Below are positions 26,420 through 37,676 of a DNA stretch of 64,000 nt, piece after piece. The first letter of the stretch is position 1. The number at the start of each line of letters is the position of its first letter. A program made the position numbers and the translations under genes. The notes under the pieces were generated by a model, which worked only from the letters and a program-made list of their open reading frames with translations, was not told the DNA's origin and made no database searches. This DNA comes from Thuidium tamariscinum. Its lineage: Eukaryota > Streptophyta > Bryopsida > Hypnales > Thuidiaceae. The stretch lies in contig OX344758.2 of NCBI GenBank assembly GCA_947034885.2, positions 22,099,067 through 22,163,066 of the forward strand. The letters run 5' to 3'.

Positions 26420-28170
26420 CTTATTGACCTTGATGCATATAACATTCTTGGAGAAGCCCTTTGTTGCACCTAAGAGTGTAAATTCGTCTTTTGAATTCTA
26501 CCAAACATTTTACTACAATTTGCATGATTTATTAGTATGCATATACCTTTTGCTAACGTATCCTTAAAGTTCTTGCTTTATATTATTAATATAGCAATGA
26601 ACCAATATGAGTTGAATAGATGCAAAAGAGTATTTACTTATTTAATGAATTTCTAGTTTTGAAAATCAGCAAATTTTGAGATAGTTCTATAAAAATTGAA
26701 TCTCAAATAAAAGGTGCCTAGAAGCTTACATAAATTGTGGATTGTTGAAAATGAATTATCCTATGACTTTATGAGATTCAAAAATTAAATGGTTAGTAAA
26801 GCCATAGCATATGTTGAAAGGATTGAATTTTTAGTATTTATTCAATAAAATCTTCCAACCTCATATAACTTGTGCCTTGGATATACCAAGATGTTTACCT
26901 TCTAAAAATGCAATGTAAACTTGATAATTGTGAAAAATCAATCCACCACTTGAGGATTAAGTTGAGACACAAGTTATTTTGGTATAGATATTGGTGATCT
27001 TTGGGTAGCGAATGGACACAATTAGAAATATAATAAGCATTGCTTGGTAAAAAAATTATTTTTGATAGTTCTCATTTGAATTTTGAAATGAAAAAACTAA
27101 AAGATAGATAATGAAGTAGCAATATGTTATTGATCCATTGGAATAAGTCTTTTACCATCGTATTAAAGGAAAAGCAAGAAAATTAGTTGAGAGGATGTTA
27201 GTATATACCAACTTGTTCATTAATTCATTTTTTTATTGATGTTGAAAAAATGCAGTTTTTTGGAGGTTGTGTAGTTAAGCATACTTGAAGTGTTGAAGCT
27301 ATGAGCTTGCTATGTGATTGGAAGAGACAATATTGAATGATTTAAATATTATAATGGGCTACAAATTGGTCCTTGCACCTTTTTTGGACCTTAGTTTATA
27401 TATTGCTGTTACTTTAGAATTGCTCTTACATTAGGATTGTTGTTACTTCATGCAAACCTATAATCTTGTAATAGTTGAAGCAAGTAGTACACTTTTTTGT
27501 TCGATTCCAAAAGGCACTTGATAGTCAGCACCCCAATAAGCTTGCGAATTCCAATTGCATTAGGGTTTCAATGCAAATTCAAGTGGCTTGATGAAATTTC
27601 ATGCAATATAAAGATTCTCAAACTTCTCCCATCTTCTACTTCTACTTGGAAACCTAAACATCATCTTTTAGCTTTTTTATAATAGCAATCTAAATTCAAT
27701 TGTGTTTGAAAGACTAAACCTAAATTTGATAATGGTACAAAGTCTCATTTTCATATGGTATTGTTTCATACATCCTGATTGTCATATACTCAAGATGACA
27801 TGGCAATGCAAATTAAAAAACTTCCTTTCAAGCAATATTTGCTTTATTAGAAGTGCTTACATGGAAAATGATGAAGACTTATTTATTCTTTCATTCTATG
27901 TAGACAAGATTTGACAAAATTGGTGACATTGATTTTACCTAGCTAGTACTTTAAGACAAGAGATGACTGAATGATGAAATACTTATTGATGACTTTTGAC
28001 TAGCCACGAGACACAATTATAAAAGTAACATGCACCCTTTGGCAAAACATTTATACTTGTTGATTCACTTGACCTTTCACATGCCATAATTTTTTCATTG
28101 AAACACGTACGTCCTTCATGAACCTTCCAAATCAAAACAAGTTTACACTTAGAATTCATGTGCTTGCAAA
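26420..28170. other. AT-rich intergenic DNA, nothing recognised
   Basis: No recognisable gene, terminal repeat or RNA. Two short plus-strand frames (27497-27682, 27702-27914) look random. Confidence 0.5.
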
Positions 28171-28329
28171 AAATAACTTTCTTTTCTCAAAACGAAGCTT
28201 GTTGTAAACCTTTTATAGATTCGTTTGAAATGAGCATACTAACAAATTCTTAACATGAATCATTGAGAATCCTGTAAGTTGCAAAAACCATGTACCTCCC
28301 ACATCTGAAACCTTGCAGCAAAACATTCA

Positions 28330-28380
28330 ATGCAGATCCTCGTCGTCAAGGAGGAGATGCAGCATCAGCAGGAATCATGA
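28330..28380 (+). promoter_or_regulatory. Upstream ORF, copy 1 (16 codons)
   Basis: ATG to TGA with no stop, encoding MQILVVKEEMQHQQES. It lies in copy 1 of the duplicated leader, 388 bases before the proposed BTB start codon. If transcribed as part of the leader it could affect translation of the main frame. Its transcription is unproven. Confidence 0.45.
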
Positions 28381-28558
28381 AGTTTGTTGCCACAAATTGA
28401 TCGATTTTCTCAAAACAAAGCTTGTTGTAAACCTTTCATAGATTCGTTTGAAATGAGCATACTAACAAATTCTAGTTAAGCACACACGTCATTGAGAATC
28501 CTGTAAGTTGCAAAAACCATGCACCTCCCACATCTAAAACCTTGCAGCAAAACATTCA

Positions 28559-28609
28559 ATGCAGATCCTCGTCGTCAAGGAGGAGATGCAGCATCAGCAG
28601 GAATCATGA
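28559..28609 (+). promoter_or_regulatory. Upstream ORF, copy 2 (16 codons), identical to copy 1
   Basis: Encodes the same MQILVVKEEMQHQQES and is identical in nucleotides to 28330-28380. It ends 108 bases before the BTB start codon at 28718. Confidence 0.45.
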
Positions 28610-28717
28610 AGTTTGTTGCCACAGATTGATCGATTTTCTGCGGAGCATCCCCTGATTCGATCGATTCGGCTGCAGGTTGGCTTTGCTTTGCTTCCTGATT
28701 TCGGATGGTCTCCGGCG

Positions 28718-31044
28718 ATGCCGAAGTTTCTTCCTTGGATGTGCTCCAACGTCGAGCTCGACGACCTGCAAGACCAGATGCAGAAGCTGCTGGAGAAGGA
28801 GAACTTCATCAGCTCGTGGGACCCCGAGACGATGCTCCCGCCGCACACGGACGTCATTTTGGAGGCCAACGACGGAAGGCTCGTCCACGCTCATAAAGCC
28901 ATTCTGGTAAGACGCCGGAACAACCACAATTCATTGGCAGGGTTGGAAACATCCTGATTCAGATCATTCTTTACTTCAGTAAGCTTGCATTATAATTTCT
29001 TGTGACAAATTCCATACTCAGTCAAGTGTAGTGATGAAGGCAATCGTCATGTCACTTTTGCATTAATTAGAGGGTCAAAACTAAGAGGATTGTCATTCTT
29101 AATTTATTTCCTTGTTTTGTGTGATTGATGAGGTCTATCAAAGTTGTCTATAGTCATTGAAGTAGAAAGATTTGATTCAAAGGTAACCACAATCACCTAA
29201 TGCTAACCTCTTTCTAAACTTGACCCATACATGTATTTGCCTAAAAAATACTCTCAATATTCATGAGTTTAGGAGTGGTTTTAGAAATGACTATTTTTTG
29301 CACTTCAAAAATTCATACTTTATTCATCTTACATGCATAAGAAGGGAATGGCTAGAATATCCTTCTAACTTGCAACATGCTCCTACCAAAAATTAAAGTG
29401 ACACAACTTTGTTTACACTAATCTAATTCTAATGACATTCTAAAAGTTTTGTATTTATTTCATCTTGTGTTTCCACTTTCATCACATTATCATCAATGAA
29501 TGAAATATGCCTTATTCCATGAGACTAGTTGTACTATTATACTCCTACACAATTAGTAGAAAAGGAGGCATCAGAGTACCAAGCTACAATGTCAAGAATT
29601 AATGCCAAAAGTTCATATGGACACCAAAGCATGTAATTAACAAGCCATCATATAAGATTAGTTGTAACCTTAGCATCCAAAAGAAAGGTTTTAGAATTTT
29701 CTCTTCAAAATAGACACAAGGGTTAGTTTAATTGCACTTTATATTTTCTAAGGGTAAACCATTTCATTCCATTGAATGACTTTACAAATAGAAGACAATT
29801 CAACATGAGACCCTAATTTTTCATACTTTGATGGGGTACAAAATGGAGACACTTAACTAATTATTCTTCACCAAAAATAGTAACACTTCACACTATCAAT
29901 GCTTGACTAACACCAACTTCAACTACATAAACATTCTACTACCACTCCATTGCCACATGGTGCAATGTAGGTGCTAAAAGGGAGGGTGATTTAGAATCAC
30001 CTTCCTCATACATTGAAGGAACCACAAATTTACAAGATATGTCAATCTTGTCTTACTAAGGGGTGCTCTACAACTAGAGACCAAACTAAATTTGTTGTAC
30101 AAGAGGTCCAAAATCCTCACTTGTGTTTGGACAAAAGGTTGAAATTTGTGCAATTTGACCTCAAGGAAAATGGCCTCACCTCCTCCAGGCATAAAGCACC
30201 CATTTGTTCAAAGAAGATGGTTCTCTCTGATAACTAACTTGACCTAATGACTTTCATTTGTTATCTACAATAAGTCTCCCTATGACAGGCATAATGCCAT
30301 CCAACCCATGACAAGCAAAATTGTATTAATGTACATACCCAAATTTGAAATGTGTTTCAGTAGAATTTTTTGCTTGTGATGGGCTAGCAAGCATTTGGCT
30401 TGTCATAAGCAGGTTTACCTTAGTGCAGATAGTAGCATATACTCCAGCTTAAGTCCTAAACCCACTTATGTTTCGGTGTAAATTCTAAAGTTCTTTAAGC
30501 TTCATGGGTTGCAAAATCTAACAATTAAGCATGGCATGGACCTTGAATGTGGCATGGCGTGTAGATGGGGAAATCCGTGACCTTCAAGAACATGTTCGCG
30601 GCCACGAAGGACGCGGTGAACCCTCAGACAGTGAAGATGGACATTGAGCACGCCGCCCTGGAGGCCTTCATCCACTTCTTCTACGCGGGCTTTGTGAAGG
30701 AGGAGGTGTTGGGCGAGCTCGCCGACAAGCTGCTACGCGCCTCCGACAAGTACGGCATTGGGCTGCTGCACGACCTGTGCCAGGAGAAGCTGATGAAGTC
30801 CATCCACCCAGACCGCGTCTTCGAGTACTTCCTGCTGGGCAACAAGTGCCGCGCCGACCAGCTGGTGCACGCCATCGTCGGCTTCGTCGCCAACAACTAC
30901 ACCGACGTTTCGGAAATCCATGGCTACGACAACTTCCTCAAGGACGACCCCACGCTGGTGGCCAAGCTCTGCAATGGGGTTGTCAAGCGGCTCAAGGGGA
31001 AGATGGGCAAAGTCGAGCACCACAAAGCAGTGCCGCCGCCATGA
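28718..31044 (+). CDS. Small BTB/POZ domain protein
   Basis: BTB/POZ proteins of this plant type dimerise through the BTB fold and can act as substrate adaptors for CUL3 ubiquitin ligases. Two exons, 28718-28906 and 30565-31044, join in phase 0 across a 1,658-bp intron (CTG|GTAAGA ... GTGTAG|ATG), giving 222 aa. Exon 1 has a short predicted coiled segment (LDDLQDQMQKLLEKENF, 14-30) and the start of the BTB fold, DVILEANDGRLVHAHKAIL (45-63). Exon 2 begins MGKSVTFKNMF, which supplies the FKxMF helix at the normal spacing, then ALEAFIHFFYAG, LLRASDKYGIGLLHDLCQEK and a shorter helical C-terminus. There is no MATH, NPH3 or ankyrin part. Exon 2 is much richer in G+C than its surroundings. The ATG at 30565 is the splice-junction codon, not the start. 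The architecture resembles At4g08455-like proteins, but I do not claim orthology. Confidence 0.88.
28907..30564 (+). other. Long intron of the BTB gene
   Basis: AT-rich, beginning GTAAGA and ending GTGTAG. The frame at 30013-30237 has no recognisable content. No complete transposable element could be delimited inside it. Confidence 0.6.
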
Positions 31045-32204
31045 CGGAGCGCAGCGGATCGGAACGAGTTTAATTTCAGCTTAGAATCATTTGGGTTAGT
31101 TTGTATACAAGAAAAAACTCCAGAATCTGATGTACTAGTCGGTGTATTTTGAGGGAGGATTGTTATTAATCATATAATTAACTTCACTTATAACAAGAGA
31201 GGCAATAATGTAAGTAAGCTAGTCAGAGTGCATTGCATGACATTGAAGGAGTTGAAGCATTGCGTACGATGGAAACTGGTGCAGTCATATTCTTTGAGAC
31301 TCTCTCCTGCATAATCTGTTGGGTCCAACCTCTGTGGAGAAAATGGAGTTGAAATTCAAATATCTTACAGTCCAATTTGGTCCATCTAAGTTTGTCAAGG
31401 TCCCATGCATTAATTAGAGGTCCTACCACAAGATGAATTTGAATGATATTTTTTGAGATTACCTAGAATGAATTAGACTTTGTTATGGAATGATGATTGA
31501 GAACTAGAATGGTTCACTCTTTTATCCAATTGAGTCTTCAAAAATAAAAATGATGAACTCACTTGTGTTTGCATACCTACAAGACAAGACTTTTGAATCT
31601 CCAAAACTACACTTAGTTTTCAACAAATTTGCCTTAGCAAGGAGACCCTAGGTGGGATAAATCTCTACACATAGTTGAAACTTATGTAATTTTCTAAGTT
31701 CTTTAAATACATTAAGGTGTTCCATCTCCAATGGGCAATTGTAGGTGCATAGAGCATATATTGCCCCATGCATTAAAATTGTGTAAGCTTGTCAATTCCC
31801 ATGACTAATGACACAAACTTCTACAAACCTTGGCGCACCATAGCATAGAGTGCACTTGTAGAAGACAAACTCCATTTTCTGATCCTTTTTGCAAGGTAAA
31901 CAAAATTTGCACTTACACACTCATGCTCAGTGACCTTAGACTCGTGAAGCCAATCAAAAGTAACAATATATCTTAAACAATTTAAGACCATCAAAAAATA
32001 CCCTAACAACAAGGAAAAAAAAAAAGTGCTACAATTTCAATTTGATAAGTCTCTGTAAGATAGGATAATGCTTCACATGTGCTCTACATTGCATGCCAAA
32101 TTCCTTTTTTACACAAATGAAACGAGATTTCACTGTAAGAAAAAACAAATTATGAGTTTCTTAGAATCCCTTTCGTGGAGCCGAAGCAACTGGAACGTGG
32201 AGCA

Positions 32205-32564
32205 TCACGAGAACAAGAACCCCAAACCCAAGCCCCCGTACCACCAAGTGAGTAAGTCTTCCTCCCATCGGAAAGCACTTTGCCCTAAACGCACTTTCCC
32301 CAACAGTTCCAGCATCCCTTTCTCGATCAATTCAGGCAGCTTTCCTGTGGAGCATTCTTCAATCTCTGCTGCAAAAGTGGACCCTAAATTAGTCTTATAC
32401 AGTACCAATTGATGTCCCCGGCTCCGGCAAAAACCACCTGGAAAGGAACTCCACCACCACTGCAATTCCTGAGCCATTACTCCACTACTGAGGTGCATTT
32501 GGAAACAACTTACCCGCATTCTGTCGACGAAGCACTTCCTCACGCACTGCAAGCTCATAAGCAC
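32205..32564 (-). other. Doubtful gene fragment in a GC-richer island (32170-32900)
   Basis: A minus-strand open frame of 119 codons begins MLMSLQCVRKCFVDRMR and continues through LVLYKTNLGSTFAAEIEECS and GKLPELIEKGMLELLGKVRL to a stop. A good donor (CGG|GTAAGT) follows the RMR codons, so the first ~17 codons could be a first exon. The island is clearly less AT-rich than the DNA on both sides. I do not recognise the protein, and a captured or decayed fragment is just as possible. Confidence 0.25.
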
Positions 32565-33013
32565 GGCAGAAGCACGGCAGAAGGAGAATCACTCAACCGT
32601 CCCGGCTGAGCTCAGCTGAGCGCCATAGCCGGCAACTTTGTGCCTGTGGGAAGCTTAAAAATAGAACCCTATTGAGCGAGAGGACCCTCTTAAATGGAAT
32701 GGTACAATCGGTAGAAATGGTGGATGCAACAGGATCAGCATTCAGCAAACGCCATTCCTGGTGCCCTTCCTTGGAGGGTACGCCAGCAGAATCAACCGCG
32801 GAGCGAGCTGCGAAACCCATTTCACGAGGGGTAGCTCAGACTGGAACTGCACTCGGTCGCCATTTGAATGAAGAGCGTCGCCAACACTGATCTCAGAAAG
32901 ACACAAGGAGCACTGTTTTCTAAGAATGAATATCTTGTTTGAATGCCCCTCTTTGGCAACTCGCCGGAGGTCTCCTTGCGTGTTAAAGCTGAAAGAGAAT
33001 ATTCATTTTCATG

Positions 33014-33276
33014 TAAGGTGGGTACAACGAAAAGGGTAGCGGACCTTAAAGCGCCATCTACATTTGGTGTACATTTCCAAAATCAGTTATGTACACAGGC
33101 TGTAGATGGTGCTTTTCAAAACAGACTTTGACCGTTAATAACTTTTGTATATTGTTCCAAATCCACTATCGAAACATGCTTTCACTTGCCAACAAGATAT
33201 ATGAAAATCTAAACAACTTTATAATAGGAACTAGGCACAATACCAATAAGTGGCATTTTTGGGTGTACCCACTTTA
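33014..33276. mobile_element. Terminal-inverted-repeat MITE with GTGGGTACA ends (~263 bp)
   Basis: The left end TAAGGTGGGTACAAC is inverted at the right as GTGTACCCACTTTA. Just inside, CGCCATCTACATTTGGTG is matched by an inverted CTGTAGATGGTGC. A diverged relative, partly inverted, seems to lie at about 34265-34560 (ending GGTGTACCTACTAGGG). No coding capacity; superfamily unassigned. Confidence 0.55.
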
Positions 33277-35168
33277 ATCCAATGAACATAATAGAGGTAA
33301 TCCGGAAGTGTGTGGAACAATGGAAGGTGGGATTAGAAGTGGGAGTTTGAGAAAAAGATAGGGCAAAACTCCTTACAACACCAAAATTGAGGTTTGATGG
33401 AGTTTGGTGTCATGTTTCTTTTCTATTATTTTTAGTCAAACCTTCCTTTGACATCCATTCACAAACACAAGACAAAACTTACAATTAACTCTAATCTTTA
33501 GAAGAAAAAGTAGTTTTGGTGGACTTGACAACTCACCATGTAAATAAAATAAAATTTTGTTGTACTATTAAGAAAAAAATTTGGAGGCTTGAAGTATTAA
33601 TTGCATACTTTTCATCAAAAAAAACTTTCTAGATGAGATTACTTACTAGTACTACTATTGGTGATGCTTTAATGTTGGGGTAGCCAATCAGTGGGATGAG
33701 TTGACGTAATTGGCATACAAACATAATAGCAACACTTAAGTTTCAAAGCCAAAGCTAATTAGAGCATCTACGCTCTTGCTCCAAACAAGTGGCCTCAACA
33801 ACTCTCAATGGGCCTACATGAGAAAATGTTCTCCATCTATGCCATTGCAACGCATAAAATTTGAACATATTCCAAAAAAACAAGTTGAGGCCCACTCAAC
33901 TACTCCAATTTACTCATTTGGCATATTTTTAACATTGTTTGGTATTTTGCAAAGTTAGTCCTTTGCTTGAGAGCATTGTGAGCTACTAGGGAAGTACCAT
34001 GTGGATGTCTACAATTGAGAGTGTAGGCAAGGGTGGACAACTTGTTGTAGACCTTGAAAACAAATCAACAATGGACAATCTATAACAGAAATTGAAGATC
34101 ACTTTTCATGAGTATGGGTGTGAGATTAATCCTCCGGGATTAACATCAATGGTTAGAACTTATCCAATGGTATTCAATCAATAATCTCCAAAGATTAGTG
34201 ACATACATAAGAAAAAAATGAGAATTAAGAGATTGATAGCAAACAAATAAAGCCTCGCCAACAAATTGGTTGGTTTTTTTACATATCTAAGGTGGATACA
34301 CTCAAAAGCACCACAAATTGGTACTATGCCTAGTTACTATTATTAGGTTGTTCACATTTCCAAATAGTCTTGTTGGCAAGTGAAAGCATGTTCCAGTGCA
34401 CCAAAAAACAAAGCATGTGGATTTAGTATGTAAAAGTAATAAAGAATCAAAGTTTGTTTCTAAAAGTGTCATTTACAGTCTATATGCATATTTGATTTTG
34501 AAAATGAACACAAATTGTAGATGATGCTTTAAGGTCAGTTGCTTTTTGGGGTGTACCTACTAGGGTTTTTTTTTCATTTTTGGAGAATAGCCACAATGAC
34601 GATATAAAATGTTATAGGGATGCTCCAAATTGCAATATTCATCCATTTTTTGGATATATAGTATGGTTTTCAACCAAAATTAGGCAAATTCATCTAAGAT
34701 TTTTCTTTAATTCAAAGTTGTCTGACAATTTCATCCAAGTTTTCTGGCATTTTTTGGGGTGTTTTTTAGCCAGATTATTTTTTCTGGTGCAAACTGGCAC
34801 CGAAAAGCCAAAGAAAAAACCCTGGTACCTACCTTACCCTGTCCACCAATTAAGGCATATCCACCTTACATCACCAAACCCAGGTCGGTTGTTTTCAATA
34901 CTTCTTATTGAGACTCCTTCAACACTTTGGCAGTGTTAAGAATAGTTTCAAATGAATGTTAAAAAAATTAATTAATTAATTTTGATGTAAACATTTTTTT
35001 GTAGTGCCAGTGCAAGGATGTCCCCCCCACAGAGATGGGATCCATTGAGGTTACCATTCAAGGAAGACTCTGCACATTTGCACTCTTTCCAGAGAAAGAA
35101 TTCAGGGCAACATCAACCTAGAAAATGGGAATTTCAGCATACTCTAACAGAAAAGGGCCAAAGCATAC

Positions 35169-36099
35169 TTAACCCCTAAAGGACTGAGGCATTTTCTGGC
35201 TTGAAAACCACTCAAAACTGCCATGTTTGCTACTTCCTCCCAAAAAAAAAAAAAAAAACAATTTTATTAGAATCTAACCGTAGGATCTTGTTAATTACTT
35301 GTCTGAGATCATATGGTAAAAATTTCATGAAGTTTGACCGTACCGATTGGAAGATATTAGCATTCAAAGTTGGAAAAAAAAGTTTTTTTGAACTCTGACT
35401 TGCAATTTCAGATGACTTTGATTGCCATTTGTTGAATTTTTTTGCACTATGGACCATGAAGTTAAAATTTATTATGTTGAACATTTGAGTTGGGAATTAG
35501 GAAAAAAATTTCAAAAAATTACTACTTGATTTTCATTCATTAAAAAATTGTTAAGTAGAAGTAGGTCCAAGATTGAACAAAACACTAAGTTGTTAATAAC
35601 TTTAAGATGAAATTGAAAAACCATGATCCCAAAGGTGAGCTTGTTTTTGCAAACATCCTAAACCCTATCAAAAAAGAAAATTTGAAAAATTTGAAAAATT
35701 GCATTCAAAAATGAATTTTGTAAGTTATTTTCTGAAGAAGGTGCTTAGATTGCCCGAAATTCAAGATTGTCCGTAACTTTCTCATTATTAGTCCAAATAA
35801 AATGAAACAAAGCTTCAGATGTAGAACAAAACAAAATCTTCAAGAAAAAAAATAAAAAATAAAAAAATAATTCTTTTTGTGGTGTTTTTTTTCTGCCCGG
35901 CGAACTGCTTTTTGGACATAGAATGGCATAACTTTTGCTTCCAAGCACCAACTGAAATAAAAATTATATTTTTGGAAAGCTAATCTGATTTCCTATCTCC
36001 AAAAAAAGTTTCAAAAAATAATATAAAAAATTCAAGTCACACAAGCCTGCCCGAAATTCCAAGTGTCCCCCGAGGGGACTTCAGTCCTTTAGGGGTTAA
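35169..36099 (+). mobile_element. TTAA element D (~931 bp, type 2, non-coding)
   Basis: TTAACCCCTAAAGGACTGAG on the left and CAGTCCTTTAGGGGTTAA on the right: a near-perfect inverted repeat of about 18 bp, one of the best preserved ends in the window. Type 2 interior as in C (AAAACCACTCAAAACTGCCA, TTTGACCGTACCGATTGG, TTCTGCCCGGCGAAC). A poly-A run is near the left end. Confidence 0.85.
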
Positions 36100-36458
36100 G
36101 GTAGCAACATCCATAACCATCAAAATAAGGAATTCAGCGTAGTGAGAGGCAGTTTTTCCTAGAAAAAATACTTTTGTAGTATTAGCAACTGAAAATCATG
36201 AATTTTCAAAAAAAATTAAGAATTTTTGGATAAGGTATCAAATTACTATGAATTTTCAAAGTAGAACTCCCTAGCAAACCCTAAACCGCACTCTAATAAA
36301 GTTGCCTTGATTCCCACACCAAAATCTAAAAAAATGAGATCTGACCAACAACAATCAAGCATTGGCATGGTTTCAAGGCACTTCTAAAAACACTTTAAGG
36401 TAATTGTACTATCAATAAATGGGTGCACTAATGGTTATGGATGCTACTACCTCAATTG

Positions 36459-37305
36459 TTAATCTCTAGAGGCCTTTTTTCCATCAAAAAACATGCAAAA
36501 CAATCATTTCTATAGTAATGAAAAATAAAATTCTAATATATCTTTTTTACATATTTAACCATAGGATCTTGTATTTGACTACTATAAGAATGTGTGAAAG
36601 AAATTTCAAAAACTTTGACCATGTAGACTGCAAGATATTTGCATTTAAAGTAGAAAAAAATGAATTTTTCTTTTGCATCTTGCTCAACTATATTTTTTGG
36701 CTTTGAACCTTCTTAACTTAAAATTTTGATTTACTGATTTTGAATTTCTAATTCTATATGATGGAGAATTGAGTTGAGAGTTTGGGAGGAAAAAATTTTA
36801 ATACAGTTTGTTTTTACTCAGTAAAAAATTGTTAAATAGAAGTAGGTTGAAGATTGAAGGATAAACTAAACAATTAATAGCTATGGTGAGATTGTTCTAG
36901 CAAGAGATCTTAACTTCATGAAACTTTTTTTTTAAATTGTGAAAATTGAATTCAAAGATGCTCTAATTGCCCCAAAAAATTGTCCATAACTTTTGCATAA
37001 CAAATCCAAATGGAATGATTCAAAGATTTCTATATTAAAAAAATACAATTTATTGAAGAAAACAAATTAACTTTTTATTTGAAGGTTTTCTAGGGGGTGC
37101 CATCCAAACTAAACAAAAGGGCTTTTTGTGCCATAACAGTTTTGCTCTCAAGCACTGATTGAAATGAAAATTATATTTTTTAAAAGCTAATGTCTTTTTC
37201 TAATTTCACAAAGAAAATTCCAAAATCATAACAAACATTAAGATATAGGAACTTACCTAAAATCCATTTTGTCCCCCAATAAGACAATAGGATTTCAAAG
37301 GTTAA
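36459..37305 (+). mobile_element. TTAA element E (~847 bp, type 2, decayed)
   Basis: Bounded by TTAATCTCTAGAGGCC and TTTCAAAGGTTAA. The interior follows type 2 order (CCATCAAAAAACATGC, GACCATGTAGACTGCAAG, AAATCCAAATGGAATGATTC) with many substitutions and about 80 bp lost, so it appears older than C, D and F. Confidence 0.65.
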
Positions 37306-37640
37306 GTAGGAGGTTCTAAAAGTAAGAAAGCTCTAAAATGGAGCGTTTTTAAGAAAAAATGTAAATTGTTTGTACATTTTGATTTTTCATAGCCTTCAAC
37401 AATATACAAATTTTGTACATTTTAGGAGGCGGTCCATTTTAGAGCCCTCTACCACTTCAACTTCAAAATTTTATAACTAATTCTACAAAGCTCTAGAAAA
37501 TATGAAATGGTTTGGATTAAATGTCAATTATACTTGTCTTTTAAAGGAAATTTATTGAAAAATATTTCATGATGTTTCACCTCTCCAAAATTTTGTTCAA
37601 TTCCCTAGATGCTTCATTATGGACCTTCTATCTTACTTCA
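37306..37640 (+). mobile_element. R2-family repeat, copy next to element E
   Basis: Starts GTAGGAGGTTCTAAAAG directly after the terminal TTAA of E and shares TTAGGAGGCGGTCCATTTTA, CAACTTCAAAATTTTATAAC and TATGAAATGG with the other R2 copies. It provides the uninterrupted version of the site split at 19554. Right end approximate. Confidence 0.5.
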
Positions 37641-37676
37641 TATCAATACTAATGACCTAAGAGCAACCCCACAACA

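Larger units (their letters stand above)
28182..28633 (+). repeat. Tandem duplication (~225 bp x 2) in the BTB gene leader
   Basis: Copy 1 is 28182-28404 and copy 2 is 28405-28633. Both run TTTTCTCAAAAC, AAGCTTGTTGTAAACCTTT, TAGATTCGTTTGAAATGAGC, CATTGAGAATCCTGTAAG, CTTGCAGCAAAACATTC and end with ATTGATCGA, differing at only a few positions plus a 6-base length change. A third TTTTCT at 28634 begins the single-copy DNA leading to the start codon. Confidence 0.9.
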
